Shown: positions 1 through 12,471, counted from the stretch's first letter. The stretch: DNA of 64,000 bases from Amoebophrya sp. A120 (GCA_905178155.1 CAJINV010000001.1:13142635-13206634), one strand, 5' to 3'. Program-made: numbers and translations. The notes: a model not told the origin generated them from the sequence alone.

Positions 1-1191
1 AGGTGCCAATTTTATTTCGGGCGGACGGAAGAGGATGTTGATGCTGCGTTAACCCGTTTAGTTTTGAAGACGAGGACCCAGTTACCGAGTGCTGGTCCAT
101 CAAGTTTCTTGTTCTGTTAGTGTTCCCACTTCCAAAGGAAGAGCTCCCCTCGAGGTGATGATGTCGTGCGCCACTGGTTCCGACACCCAGATGGTCTATA
201 TCCCCGGCCTCGAAGTCCCCGCCCCGCCGCTGCGCCCCCGTCGATGTCGCGACCAGACTGATTTTCCGTGATGCTCGACGGTACCTCGGGCTGGCAAACT
301 CCAAATCCGGCAACTCGTCCAGGTCCGAGAGTGTCGTCACGTGGTTTGGCAGCACCTGCGCGGATCGGATTACCCGTCGCCGCTTTTTGCGCCGGTTTTC
401 CCGCGCTTCCCCCGAACAGTACGCCCCAATCATGGCAACCACGTAAACACCGTGAAAGGCGTAGTTCAACGCGAGATAGAGGTAAGCTGGCACCGGGCTC
501 CAATTGTCAAGATTCTGCCGTCCGTTACACTGCACGAAAACCTGGTAGAGAATTAGTGGGAGCGGAAATGTTCATCAAGACGTTTGACAATCATCATGAG
601 GCTGCTCGATAGACATAGAAACAGAATTCAAGAGACTTTCAAGTAATCACTATCCGCGAAGTAACATGAATAGAAAGCACTTCCACTTCGTCATCATGGT
701 CGGCATCCGGTAATGAAAACTATGTATACCCCAAAGAATTTCATTTTCGTCAGCACGTCCTGGAAAACGATGTCCACGGTAAGGGACAGAAAGGTGACCA
801 GCAGCGAAAAGGCAAACTTGACCGACCCGAGCTCTTGGAATCCGTTCGCCATGTACTCCGTGTCGCAAAGGCCCATGAACAGGCCGACGATCTTGAACAG
901 GTTGAAGAAAAGCACTGCAACGCCGTTGAAGACCAAGTGGGCCATGACATTGTTCTGCGTGTTGTTGACGCAACAGTTCTCCCTGCAGTAAGTGCTCCCG
1001 TTGTTGTAGTTATTGTTCACCAGACCGTAGTTATGTCCGCCGCCGACCGGGCCGACCCGAGGCGTGATGGTCTGACTAATGTCCAGTCCGATGATCAGGC
1101 AGCAGCAGGAAAACAGAATCCAACAGTGCCACAAAAAGATACAGTTGTGCTTCCAACTGTCGCCGACAAACTCGACGCCATACACCGGCAT
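1..1191 (-). CDS. Multi-pass membrane protein, 3' end cut by window edge
   Basis: Two exons are visible. The first is 1191-730, 154 codons from an ATG at 1191, with a likely GTATAC donor. The second starts after CTACCAG at 541 and stays open to base 1. The protein has about five hydrophobic segments: one near residue 20 (CIFLWHCWILF...), then VMAHLVFNGVAVLFF, VKFAFSLLVTFLSL, and in exon 2 AYLYLALNYAFHGVYVV. An Asn/Cys-rich loop (YCRENCCVNNTQNN) lies between the first and second segments, and a basic, Ser-rich cytosolic-type tail follows the last. The layout recalls small membrane scaffolds, but I recognise no family. Start and splice sites are inferred from frame continuity. Confidence 0.6.
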
Positions 1192-2010
1192 CCTGTTGAT
1201 TTGCAGCTATTCGCTGTCCTTCTCAAAACCTATCTAGTTTTGTCTTCACATCGTAGTAGTCTTCCTTATCCTTTGCTTTTCTCCACCACATCACGATCAC
1301 TGTGACAAGTATAGTAGAAGCGGTCAAAACAAACGTAACGGGCGGCTCTACTTGGGGCTGTCGAGCACGCAGAGTGTCGTCCTATTCCAATTATACCAAA
1401 ACAACCACATCGGTCCTAGCATTCAGGATGTTTCCCACGCACAGCTCCTGACATTAGAATATCGTGATCGTTGTTGCACAAATTATGAAGAAACACATCT
1501 GTACAAGTGCGAATTCTAATTCTTCTATCTTTATTCACTATCCTCCGCTAGGACTAGGAGTGCGCATCCGCATAATTTTTTTTGCATAATTTCCATTTTG
1601 CTTAGATCAAGAGCGGAAGCGGTGAAAGGATCATCATCATTTTCAAATCATTCCGGCGATGGATCTGCTGCAAGGATCTCGCTGAGATTTGAAATTTCAA
1701 TTTCAAGATGCTTGACGTTTTCGTTTCAATTTTGAAGATCAGTGACATCAACAACCAGGTCAGCTACACAAAGTGAAGATCGGAAGCATTTTGGTTGCAG
1801 TCCACCAAACAGCGAGCATGTCGAAGAAAATGAAGCGGACAGAGATGAACAGACATGTTGGCTCTTCAGAAAACTGGCTAGGGAGGAATTTACTTTCTCG
1901 CTTTATGCCGATATGTTCGCTGTACATCCATCTGTACCCGTTGAATCCTGCTTGACCCTCTGAATCATGTATGAAATTTTCTTTAGCTGTCTTTTACTTT
2001 GCCCTCGTAG
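1192..2010. other. Intergenic, no gene seen
   Basis: AT-richer spacer between two minus-strand genes. Short plus-strand ORFs near 1742-1963 have no protein-like composition and no family signal. I see no repeats or RNA genes. Confidence 0.5.
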
Positions 2011-3861
2011 CTACCTGCAGAAACCGGGAATTGATTGGATCGTGGGCCGAAGCATGCCACAGGTCGGACATTCGGGGTAGCCAACGGCTGGCAACAGTGC
2101 GGAAAACCGTTCTAAATTTACGGGCCGAGGAAACAGTGGTGTCCTCTCCACCGAGTCTACATCGTCCTGCTGCTTTACCACCCAAATCAGATACCGCAGT
2201 AACGCTGCCTCATCGGGTGCAGATTCGGACTGAGTAGAGTCTCGAGTGTCGCCATTCGTCTTATGCTTATCGTTTTCTTGCAGCTCGGTTGTAACAGTCG
2301 ACCCTCCCGTGGCAGCTCCATATGCTGCAATTCCAATTGTAGTTCCTGTTGCAAATATATTGATCCCTTCCATGTTGGTAGAAGTGCTTCCCCCCTCGAA
2401 CATGTTGTCCTCCACTGCAACTGCGTGGACATTTTCTAGGACTTGGCCGTGGAATGCGCAGACCGTGTCGCAACAATCGCAGAGCCAAACCTCAGCATCG
2501 TTCCAGTAGGAGCCACAACCAACACAGAAAGCCGGCGCGGCGTCGATTTCTTCTTCGTGTTCGCCGTCCGGATAATTCTCGACTTCTTCGTCTGGTGCAT
2601 TTTTTCGTTTAATGATTAGACCCACGTTGCTGTGCGCGTCGTTGGTGAAGTCGCACACTCTGCAATCCCATGAAACGCAGCTGGGATAAGAAGTCGGCGG
2701 CCCGTATTGTGCCAGTACTTGTTCCCCTGATAAGGCAGTTGCCGTGCCTTGGAGGATTCTAGAAGCACGACCTTCGTTTCTTGGAGGCAAACTGAGCATC
2801 GCGGCGAACAGGCCGGGGGTAAAGTTATAGCGGCTAGAAAAAATCAGCTGCAGCAGAAATGTCATCAACTGGCGCTCCAAATTCTGCGTGGGTGCCGCAC
2901 GACGTAATAAAGCGGCATCTGTGACGAAGGTGTTCGACGTGTTTCTGTTTGCTGGCGAGATTTTTTCCGACGCCGGCGGACAAACTTCTACTGTGGCTGC
3001 AGGACATGCTTGATGGTCCTTCGCTTCATCTTTCTCGTCGGTTTCTGCGTTTTGTTCTACGTCGACTCGCTCAAATTTCTCTGCCATGGATTTCATCAAC
3101 AATATTCCTTCGACATCCTGCGACTCGTTGACTACCACTTGGTCTGTTCGTCTCGAGGTAGTGCTGGGTCCTCCACCCAATGCGCTAGTAGGTCGTTTCA
3201 TCCGTCGGTCTGGTATCTTAATCTTTATGCCAAGAAAGTTGCGCAAAATATTCCTCCACGACTTTAAGTCTTCTCTGGTCAAGCGCCAGACGTGCTTAGT
3301 GCCGCTGCTCCCCGGTAGCGCCAGGCGACAGAAAATGGCTGTGCGGAGTAGGAAGTCGCGAGTACTCCTTTGCTCTAGAACACGAACACCGTCGGCTTTT
3401 ACGACTTCCTTGAGACGACGAAACGGATAAAATTCCGAGAGCCACGAAACATCCATGCTTGGCCTGCTTCTTGGCGCGGTCGTCGAGGAGCTTGCGGCGG
3501 CTGAGAGTACAGCGCTATTTGCCGTCGTGTCGACTTCCTGGTTCGAAGCATCTTCTTCTTTTTCTTTCCGCGGCGACGAAGTAGATGTGCGTGATCTTTG
3601 CGCTCTCTCTCCACCAGCTACTTCTTGTCTTGTCGTGGTGCTTCCGCTCGTTTTTTCTATAAATGGAGCGATGAATTCTTGGAAAAAATCCTCGCCGTAG
3701 CTGGAGCTCGCTGCTGTGCTCCCTCCTGCAAGAAAGACCTCCGGTTCGATAAACTCGACTTCGTCGGTGTTGAAGTGGATTCGCCGCAGCTTCTTCGGGC
3801 TGTGCTCCAGCACGTCGCCACGAAACGCGGAGTAATACCACGCGCGCGCGTCCTCCGACAT
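2011..3861 (-). CDS. Hypothetical protein with C-terminal Cys clusters (possible zinc binding)
   Basis: Single uninterrupted frame of 616 residues from ATG at 3861 to a stop at 2011. The first third is Ser/Thr/Glu-rich and probably disordered. The middle (TREDLKSWRNILRNF, then MTFLLQLIFSSRYNF) looks helical. The C-terminal part carries paired cysteines: CVSWDCRVCDF, FCVGCGSYW, WLCDCCDTVCAFH and finally CPTCGMLRP. The CxxC spacing and a following CxxH-like pair suggest zinc ribbons or a degenerate RING/RanBP2-type finger, but none matches a family cleanly. No introner interrupts it. An uncharacterised ubiquitin or RNA-binding factor is possible; that is a guess. Confidence 0.7.
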   Translation of the reverse strand: MSEDARAWYYSAFRGDVLEHSPKKLRRIHFNTDEVEFIEPEVFLAGGSTAASSSYGEDFFQEFIAPFIEKTSGSTTTRQEVAGGERAQRSRTSTSSPRKEKEEDASNQEVDTTANSAVLSAAASSSTTAPRSRPSMDVSWLSEFYPFRRLKEVVKADGVRVLEQRSTRDFLLRTAIFCRLALPGSSGTKHVWRLTREDLKSWRNILRNFLGIKIKIPDRRMKRPTSALGGGPSTTSRRTDQVVVNESQDVEGILLMKSMAEKFERVDVEQNAETDEKDEAKDHQACPAATVEVCPPASEKISPANRNTSNTFVTDAALLRRAAPTQNLERQLMTFLLQLIFSSRYNFTPGLFAAMLSLPPRNEGRASRILQGTATALSGEQVLAQYGPPTSYPSCVSWDCRVCDFTNDAHSNVGLIIKRKNAPDEEVENYPDGEHEEEIDAAPAFCVGCGSYWNDAEVWLCDCCDTVCAFHGQVLENVHAVAVEDNMFEGGSTSTNMEGINIFATGTTIGIAAYGAATGGSTVTTELQENDKHKTNGDTRDSTQSESAPDEAALLRYLIWVVKQQDDVDSVERTPLFPRPVNLERFSALLPAVGYPECPTCGMLRPTIQSIPGFCR

Positions 3862-4272
3862 GGTTCGTCTTCATGGTTCAAGTAGAAGCTTACTGAGCAT
3901 AAATTGTAACGACCAAGGGCAAAAGGTAGTTCTGCTCCAATTTGAAGATTTGGATAGTCTATGGTACTTCTAGAGCCTGCCCTAAACAACATCAAAAGTA
4001 AGTACACGCAGTGAAAAAATTGATGATTTGGTGTGGTGAACAGACCGCGACGTAGAAGACACAGTTGAGACCACCAATAGGCGACTCGGGGAGTTTTTTG
4101 TCTCTTGTGGATGAGACATGCTGGTGCATCCTTTGCATATTCCTTTTTTCCCACTTTCCATTCTCTACAACTACAACTACAATCGGCTTCTTTTTAATGT
4201 ATGTGGCAAAGAACGAGTCAGAAAAAGTTCTGATGAATCTTGAAGACAGCTGCATCTCAGCAAATTCCTGCG

Positions 4273-6169
4273 CTACCCACATCGTCTTTTCACAGGGCTC
4301 TGTGATCGCGACACACGGTGAACCTCCCGCAGTACACTTTTGCTTAACGCCCGCGACTGTGCCGCTGCTAGGCGAACCTGGAATGGATTCTCGTTTTCCT
4401 TTTCCTCGCTATCGCCTTGTCCCGCATTCGGCCCTTCCAAAGCAACCGCGGGAATGTACAGCCGGGCCTCTGTCTGCAATTTCCAAATTTCCTTCAGCAT
4501 CTCCTGTTTCCGCAAGAACGTGTCGATCTTGGCCGCCTGCACTCCGCCTTTTTTCTGGATTTCTAGTGCGGCCTGCCGGTTCCGCAACCGCTCGATACAG
4601 TCCCGCTCGTACCGCTTTAGCGCCGGGGCTGTGGACGGCAGAAGGGTTTGTCTTTTTCCCGGATCTAGAATATTTGTACCCCCGTTGCGACTTTTCATGC
4701 TGGGCGATGAAGCTCGCTGTTGATGTTGTTGCTGTGCTTTTTGCATAGAACTCACATCTCCGGCAAGAAGAGCAGGAGGTGCGAAGGCGCGATCCCCCTC
4801 AGTATGAAGCTGATTCGCCGTGGTCTCGAGCTGCGCCAATGCGAGACCAAAAGACTGCGTTTCGTCGTGTGCCCACGGGTTGATGTTGCAGTTTTTGCTT
4901 CCGCTTTTTCCATCACCTTTTGCGGACATTGCCAAAATCGCCTCCTCCCGTTCTCTGCGTCGGCAAACGGCGCTGCTATCCACAGAAAAAAAACCCATCC
5001 ACATCCATTTTCTGCATGACAGACACATGATTTGATACGTGTTTTGCATTACAAATTGGATGTGGATGGGTTTTTTTCTGTGGATATTTGCGCAACTCCG
5101 CGGACGAAGCGTTCTTCTCCATTTTCAGATGGGTCAGCAGTTCCGCCATCTCGCCTTTCAACTTTGCCTTCTGCTCGGCGATGGCCGTCAATCGCTCCCG
5201 CGCCGCCGCTCTTGCCTTCCCCCTGCTCGACGGACTGCTTGAGGACTCGTTTGGAAAAATGTGCGCCATCGGCTGCTGCTCCGTTTCCAGCTCGATATCC
5301 TGCTCGGTCGAGGCTGAGAGAAAGCCTCCCTCACCATCTGGATCGAAGATCTGTTTCTCATGCTGCTGAACAAGCTCTGAACTTCTGTGATCTACTCCGG
5401 CGTCAGAGGAAGTGCTACTTGCACCATCGTCAGCTCGCAAATACCCCGGGAGGGGCAATTTGGCAGCCCATTTCGCTGGCACGTGCTTCTCATCTGCGCG
5501 TGCTCTGATGTCTTCGATTTTTGTCAGGCTCATCCCGTCGTCGCCCAACACATCAAGAACATCGCCTTCTAGATCGTCGTTCCAATATTTCTCGGTCGCG
5601 ATGAGACGTTTTAGCCACGATTCCAACTGCACGGACTTCTTATTTGTATCGGGCGACGGTGTGCGTGACCCTGACCCAGTAAAAGCATCATCATCCACCT
5701 CGTCGTCAAAGTCGTCGCTATATATGTCGTCCTCTTCGTCGTGCGACTCTCCATACGCCTCGCCTTTTTCACCGCGTCGGGTGGACTTTGGCGACTCTCG
5801 CTTCTTGGGGGACTTGCACGTGGTTGTGGTGAAACGGGTTTTCTTATCTTCCCGGCGTCCAGGCGTGACGCTTGTCGGTTTTTTAGTTGCAGAAGTAGAG
5901 AAGCTACGCTTATCCTCTACTATTCGACGCGGTGACTCGTAGGCAACGTTTCTCGGGGCCCAGCGCTGTTCTTGCTGCGTGCCTGTATGTAGTTGCTCCT
6001 CACTATCAACAGCCTCGAGCGCATCACCTCTTCCGCTGCGGCGCGCACGTTCCCATCTGCCCCGGCCGGGTTCGGCGCGGTATTCTGTTGCCGCTTTTGC
6101 ATCGACCCGGGACCACAGTCTTCGAAGATGATCGCTCTCGTGCTGTTGTGATGAATCTTGAAGCCCCAT
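4273..6169 (-). CDS. Acidic/coiled-coil hypothetical protein, split by an introner
   Basis: Exon 1 (6169-5087) and exon 2 (4971-4273) give 593 residues. They join in frame only after removing the palindromic element at 4977-5086 plus one flanking 5-mer (junction LRK|AVC). Residues about 90-160 are a basic then very acidic low-complexity stretch (EEDDIYSDDFDDEVDDD). Helical Glu/Lys/Ala-rich segments (ARERLTAIAEQKAKLKGE, and later YERDCIERLRNRQAALE) predict coiled coils around residues 320-370 and 470-540. I recognise no enzyme or domain; cytoskeletal or ciliary coiled-coil proteins look similar. Unspliced reading would hit extra residues from the element. Confidence 0.65.
4977..5086. mobile_element. 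Introner 1 (TATCCACAG TIR family), 110 bp
   Basis: Near-perfect terminal inverted repeat: TATCCACAGAAAAAAAACCC at the left and its reverse complement at the right, about 30 bp per arm. The centre holds TGCATGACAGAC and TTGCATTACAAATT. Flanking 5-mers are GCTGC and TTTGC (3 of 5 match). It has no GT-AG ends in the gene's sense. The arms resemble introner 14. Confidence 0.8.
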
Positions 6170-7504
6170 TTTACGTATTTTTGTTGCTATATCTTAGCAT
6201 TATACACTTTTTCGGACCTGGCATTTTTGATTTTTCATGACGCGCTTGTGATCTTTTGATGGACTGCAAAGCAGATGCAAAACCGTCGCCGATGACGGCC
6301 ATTTTTGCGCAAAAGTTACATAAAAAAAATGGTCATCAAACTCAAAAAGTTGGTTCTTTACAAAACCCGACACTCCACGTTGCGATCGCGTGACGAAAAA
6401 GAAACCTTTGTTTCCTCGCCAAGGCTGCGCTTTTTGAAATCTATTCTCTCTTCTCTGTATCTTCGGCAGTCGCAGTTTCGGCTAGTCGTTTCAAAAGCCG
6501 TTTCGAATCTGTAATCACTGCCTTTTTTCCTCTCCTCGCCTACGGCCACATCTCCTCTCCTGGTTCTACAATGAATTAGAAATGCCGAAAAGCAATCAGA
6601 TGAACCATATGTCTGTGTGTGCGGCTCTGGAGGTACTAGAACCAAAAAAGCAAACGACATATATCAAGACGTCACGACTCGATCTTAGTAGGCGCGATGG
6701 GCTTGTAGACCCGGAGCCCTCCGACCCCCACACCTTTCTTCACTGAGCAGGTGCAGGAGAGAAACGCGCATGATGAACAGAAGCAAATCGTAACACAAGT
6801 ACGATAACGACACAACAAACGGAGAAAGGAAGCTTCATGTTCATAATGATGTCAGGACAGTCCACATACTGCAAATACAAATTTGAAACGATATGAACGG
6901 AAACGGACGCAAAACCAACGAAAGTGCCTGATCGTATGTCGATAGAACGGTGGAGGGTGTTTCCTGGTTTCCTGAAAATGGAACATGAGTACGAAGATGC
7001 TGCAGCTTTCGTCACACGCCTTCTTATTTTAAAGTAGGTGTAGAGCAAAAAGTACTATTGCTCTGTCTCCGTCTCGTTGTCGCATGTCGTGGTATTTCGC
7101 TTACTTAAAAAGTTCTTTCGTTTGACAGAAGGTTTCTTTGTATAAACTACTCAGGGTAAAAACTAGACTTTTCGCTGTACTTCGCCAGCGTATGTCTGCA
7201 GAGCAAATACTTGTACGGAACAAAAAATAAATGAGGAACTGCGCCCGCCTGGGCGTGCTCGACATGAGGAGCAGCTCCACCGCGAGCTGCTGCTTCACTA
7301 CACTCTTCAATATCAATTTCATCCGATATCATAAATTATATGGCCGTGGTGATCGTGATCATACGAACCAACATACACACTATGAATTGGTTCTATGACC
7401 GTAATGGTAATCACCTATCACCAACGAAATAGAGTTGTGATATCCGGGAAGAGGTGGGCTGCTAGTACCTGGCCCCTGCAATTCGTTGGATGAGGGGGGC
7501 GCGG
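6170..7504. other. Intergenic, only doubtful short ORFs
   Basis: About 1.3 kb with scattered minus-strand ORFs of 60-100 codons near 6358-6660, 6740-7048 and 7147-7332. The last two contain a hydrophobic stretch (FSVCCVVIVLVLRF) and could be exons of a small membrane gene, but I could not join them in one frame. No repeats or RNA genes seen. Confidence 0.4.
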
Positions 7505-7789
7505 TTACTTTGCACCAGGACTGCTTTTCGGGGACTTGGGTGCAGCATTGGTGGCACTCGGTCGCTTTTCTGCGGACGTCGGGGAGCCTGCTTTGTGCTC
7601 TCTGTACTTCTGTTCCTGGAGTTTCCGCAGCTCAGACAAGGAGGAAACGCTATCGGTATTGCCTCGCAACGGCGGCGGACTCTCTGTGGCTGTCCCGCTG
7701 GGGCTGGGCGCTACCGGCGCCACTGCCGCTTGCTCGACCGAAGGGCGATTGGCGTCCGGCACCGGTCGGGTGTCTGATTTGTGTTTCAA
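7505..7789 (-). CDS. Possible small Ser/Pro/Ala-rich protein or 3' exon
   Basis: 94-codon frame with protein-like low-complexity composition (VEQAAVAPVAPSPSG, then SSLSELRKLQEQKYREHKAG, a short predicted helix). It lies about 220 bp downstream of the HRD1 stop codon on the same strand. A CAG acceptor-like site just after the ATG (AAATCAG) means it could equally be the last exon of something unseen. No family is recognised. Confidence 0.3.
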   Translation of the reverse strand: MKHKSDTRPVPDANRPSVEQAAVAPVAPSPSGTATESPPPLRGNTDSVSSLSELRKLQEQKYREHKAGSPTSAEKRPSATNAAPKSPKSSPGAK

Positions 7790-8009
7790 ATAATAACGGC
7801 TTTATCTTCAACGTAGTCCCACTCCCAGTAAATCATCCACTCGCACTCACTCGTAGTACTGGACTATCACTATAGTATAGGAACAAAAACAAAAAGAGCG
7901 GCCGGATCTGCGTGAGCATTCAATGCTCGTGCAGAAAAATGCAGCCTCAATTAAAATCAATGGATGCCATGGATTGAAATGAAAAATCTATTTATTTCGA
8001 GCCAACCAC

Positions 8010-11000
8010 TCAAGTCGAAACCGGAATACCTGAAGACGCCCCCGTGTGTGCGTGTCCGTTTGGGCTAGGCGTTGGCGTGGTCCCATTCCCAGTTGGCTGT
8101 GCTGTATGGCCGCCATTTGCAACTGCCGGTGCCACTCCGTTGGCCGCTGCAGGCGTATCCACCGCCGGTGTAGGCGGTTGACCGTTCCCGGTCATACCAG
8201 AAGGCGCCGCGCCAGCTGTTGCAAAAGGCGACTCCAAGACAGTTGCAGCCGGACCTGCGGGGGAGGTGGCACTGCGGGGTCGCTCTGCGGAGCTCCTGTC
8301 TACAGCAGTTGCAGAGGACGACACGGCTTCAACTGGCGGGGGCGGAGACGCCGCGATTGTTGTGTTTGCCATTTGCGGCGGTGAGGGTGCTGAAGTCGTT
8401 GTCGCCGGCGGCGCTGGAGACATGCCAGTAGTAGGAGCTAGCTGCTGTCCTCCGGCGCTGTTGTACTGCGGAGAGAACATCGGGGGAAGCGCCATGGGCC
8501 ACAATGGTGAAGGAAAGCCCAATGAAGATGACCCAGAAGCTCCTGCAGGTGGTAACACGCTGGCTGTGGCAGAAGTGCCGGCAGTTGTTAGGAGCGGGTC
8601 TCCTGCAGCCGCAACTTGCTGGTCGCCAGGGTGCATTCCTGGCGTTGGCAATCCCGCGGGCGGAGCAGGCGAAACGCCGGCCATTGTTGGAACTCCACCT
8701 GCTCCGGGTGCCGCTCCACCGGGGAACAGTGTTGTCGTTCCGGGCGACGGCGCAAGTCCTGTTGGAACGACTGGTGTCCCGACGGCGCTCCCCGGATTAC
8801 TCTGCATCATCAGCAGCTGCTGTGCCTGCATTTGCTGCAACCAGAAGGCCTGCATCTGCGAGAGTTGCCGGATGGTGCTGTTCGTCTGTTCCACCATCGC
8901 GTGAAACTCCGGGTTCGGCGACAAAAACGGCGGCTGGCTTGTGGCGCTCACTCCACTCATGTCGGAGGGTGACCGCGCAAATGCCGGCGCGAATGGGCCG
9001 GACGGACGGGAGCTGCCAAACGGCGTACTACCTGGTGGAAGCAGCGAGCCGACGCCGGTTCCAGGTGTGCCAAGCGGCGACGGCAGTATTCCCGCTTGCG
9101 GGGGGTAGAGCCCTCCTGGGGACGGAAGTGCCGACGAACCGGTCGCGGGCGTTGGCCTCTGGTTGTAGATATTGTAGCCCGGGGGGAGCAGGTGCTCGGC
9201 GCCTGCTGGGGGAGGCGCAAACGCGGAATGCGTGGGGAAAGGCAGTGACGTCGCGACAGGTCCACCTGTTCCGGGGGGATAGTTGTAAAGCGAACCAAGA
9301 GCAGGCGGTGGAGGCGGGCCACCTGCGGCGTCTGGCAGCATGCCATGCGGGCTTTTTACCGGTGAAAGAAACTGTTGTTCCGGCTGCGAAGAGGAAGACG
9401 ATCCAGGAGGTGGATAAAAATTTGGGTCGCCCCCAAAAAGCGCAGCACTAGTTGAGGGCGAAAGTGGCCCGCCGTACTGCGGACTGCCCGTGCTGTCGTC
9501 GGCTGCCATCTGGTCTCGCAAGGTGGCCCAGGCAGGGGCGGCTTGCTCCGTTTGAAATAAAGCGGTTGCGGGAGACGTCGTCGATGTGTCGATCTCTTTC
9601 CCGGGCGGTGGCCGACCACGAGGACCCCGCGAGGAGGAGCTGCTACTGGAAGACGACCCAGCACTGTTGTGTGGGAACGCGGCGTTCTGCTTCCGCATCA
9701 GTTCCGCCTGTTTTCTGGCGGCTTCGGACGTGGGTTCGCGGAAGTGCCGGGACCGGATCGCGGAGGTTTGGTACGTTTGTTCATAGGCAGGGTCGGTTGT
9801 GTTTTTGCTCCCGTGCTCGATTTTTCGCAGGCTCGCGGGCGCGTCCTCCACAGGCTGATCTTTCTTTTTGGTTTTGCCAATAAAAGTGTCCAGCCAGCCG
9901 GTGGATTTAGAGGACTTCTGCTTTTTGTCGTGGTCTCCCCCACCGTCTTCCGCGGCCTCGTCGCGATCCTCCTGACTGGTACCCGCACCGTGATCGCCCT
10001 GGTGTACGTGTAGGGATTGTATGAAAGTAATAATTTTCGTCTTCACTATCGATCAGGAACAGGAGGAGACTTGTAGTCGTGTCCGAAACAAGATAAGTAC
10101 ATACGATGCAGCGTTGTGTGGCTGCAAGTGCAAGGAGATTGCGTTTATTTTTACTGAATTCAACTTACCGCATCCTGCACCAGTCGGGATGGATTTGCCT
10201 CCTGCTTCGGCGTGCGCCCAGCTTTTTTGTCGCTCTCGCGGTAAGCCTCGTTCAGCTTTTCGCGCTCTATCGGAATCTCGGCCCGACAAGTTGGGCAAAC
10301 TTGTTGCATCACCTGCGGTGAGTTGATGTTGATCATTGCGAAAACTATTGCCAAGCTCGACATTCGTTGTATCTCATTTTGCCTTCCCACAACCATGCAT
10401 CAATCAGACATTCAACTGTGCTCAACGTCAGACAAAACATTATACCAGCCATGATTTGAGGCAATCCACGTGAAAGATGTGGTTGCACGGCAGAATGACG
10501 CTCCCTTCGTTTAAGTCGTCGCGACAAATGATACAAGTTTCCGCAGCCTTCAGCTCTTCCTCGTCCGCCATGCGAAACTTCGATTCGAAATCCGCCATAA
10601 TGCAACGATACCTGATTGTAAGATTGACGGCGTAAAAACTTAGTGGTGCGCATTCACGTTCTCGCTCACTCAGCTAGACCTAGAACTTCTTACTTTTTCC
10701 GCGCAAATTAAACGGTGCACAGTTCATATAAGTACCAGCATTGTGAGTCTGTATTTATAATAGTCATACCAAAAGCAGAAGCAGAACCAAAACCCACATC
10801 CCATCATATTTCTATGCACGGAATAGGTAGTTGTGGACATCGAACGGTAACTGAAACTGTAGTACTTTCGGAAGTTCCTCAGCCTGGTCGTGAGCTGGCG
10901 CGCCACCTGGATGATATCCGCCATCATGTAGATCGGCAGCCTGCTCGGATTCTGGATGAAGAAGACGCTCATGAAGCACAAAAAGATCGTCATGGACACC

Positions 11001-12471
11001 ACATCGCCGAGCAGCTCGAGGTAGAAGATGTAGGCGGCTTTGCCCGGCCACCCGTGCTCCAGTGAAGTGTCAATGAGGTGGAGCACATACCTGTGGTAGT
11101 CGTGTCCATTCTTCTATTTCATCTACTTGGAGGACAATCAGAACCAACACTTCCTTTGCATCTGTATCTATCTTGCAGCACCTGCCGTGCTGGCACTGGC
11201 AGCTTGTGACGTTAATGTAACGAACAAATTAGTAAGAGGACAAGGACCAACGTCAAAGGCAAACCAGAACTACAAAAACTATGTGAAATTCACTGTACTT
11301 GAGCATAGTGACGACGATCATTGCGGCCATGGAGAAGGACTCGAATATGGAGTTCTCAAATGTTACATTCTCAACCGTTACATGAATTTGTAATGCAAGA
11401 CTGGCAAAAGTGAAAGGAGAAAGATTGCGCCTCTTGCATTACAAGTTTCACGCAGATTTAGGCGCGGCTTAGCCCTTCGCAAATTTGTCATGCGGAGCAG
11501 CCTTATCGTGAGGATGATGATGGTGTTTTTGCATGACAGATCCATGTAACAGTTGAGAATGTAACGTTTGAGAACCCCATATCGAACAGAATCCAGGTGT
11601 AAAAGGTCGAGTGCCGTCCGCTCGCGGCGTAGAACCTTTGCAGCGTCGCGATGTCGACCAGAATGAGCAGCAGCATGAGCACCGCGAGTTTTATCTTCAC
11701 GGATTTCTTCGGGGCCCCGATCTCGAACATGTGGGTCACCCGGATCTGCGCGATCAGGTGAAACATCTTCAAAAAAATCACCCCGACGATGAACTGCATC
11801 AGGCTCAGCGTGGCCACCTCTTTTTGGTCGATCGTCGGGGAGTAGAACACCAGAAAAAGGATTGTGTCCGCGAGAAACCCCCGGCCACTGTCAATCAGCT
11901 GCTCGATCTCCAGGTCGCGAAGTCGCCCTGAAAGATTATGAAGCAATTCATTTTTGTAGTTGCAAGAAAAAGAATAAAGCGAAAGCCGATATAGTATTTT
12001 CATCATAGGTGAAGAAAAACATGATCGATCCTGAAGATCAGGTATGATTCACGTTCAGGAAGATGCACCAAACGTCGCACTCAGTAGAACAACTAGGCTT
12101 ACCGATGAAGAACTTGAGCGTTAGCCATCCCAGCATGACGAACAGCGAGAAAAGGAAGTTGTACAGGACGGCAAGGCTCACCTGTTTTTGGTTCATAATT
12201 TTCATTCCTTTTGTAATTTGACGTAGAGGGTTACTTTTGCAACGAACCCTTTCCACAACCAGATGTAGAGACACACCTAGTAAAAATGCTCTTGAGATGC
12301 TTTTCTATTCTTGCCGCAGTCACACAGCATTTTTCGTCGGAAAACAGCTTGTACTTTGTCGCTGGCCAGGTGGATCACCGCAGGGTAGAACTGCTCGTGT
12401 ACACTCCAGGCATGCAGGCAGTTTAGCATTGCCGCCCCTGCGGACAGCACGAAGTACGAGGAAAACTTCAT
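8010..12471 (-). CDS. HRD1: ER-associated-degradation E3 ubiquitin ligase HRD1/synoviolin
   Basis: Eight exons (12471-12355, 12181-12103, 11927-11582, 11340-11299, 11090-10866, 10611-10446, 10312-10169, 9998-8010) sum to 1036 codons. HRD1 ubiquitinates misfolded proteins retro-translocated across the ER membrane. The start MKFSSYFVLSAG leads to the hallmark EQFYP motif, then SLAVLYNFLFSL, the multi-pass membrane region and LEHGWPGKAAYIFYLELLGD. The RING-H2 finger lies at about residues 296-337: CIIC, then LPCNHIFHVDCLKSWL and, after an intron, QQVCPTCR, with family spacing. The roughly 660-residue Pro/Ser/Gly-rich tail is far longer than in animals, where the whole protein is about 600 residues. 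An introner sits between transmembrane segments (11346-11581); excising it gives ILFESFSMAAM, which aligns with the conserved family segment. Other introns are GT-AG. Confidence 0.93.
11346..11581. mobile_element. Introner 4 (GTTACATTCTCAAC family), 236 bp, inside HRD1
   Basis: Starts TATGGAGTTCTCAAATGTTA and ends with the inverse. The TIR is about 45 bp with an internal double copy of TCTCAAxxGTTACAT. Perfect TSD TCGAA at 11341-11345 and 11582-11586. The subterminal motif is TTTGTAATGCAA at one side and TTTGCATGACAGA at the other. Removing element plus one TSD restores the HRD1 frame. Confidence 0.92.

Noticed and set aside
8046-9883. Long plus-strand ORFs opposite HRD1 exon 8
   Set aside because: Shadow frames of a GC-rich Pro/Ser coding exon; low-complexity mirror images.
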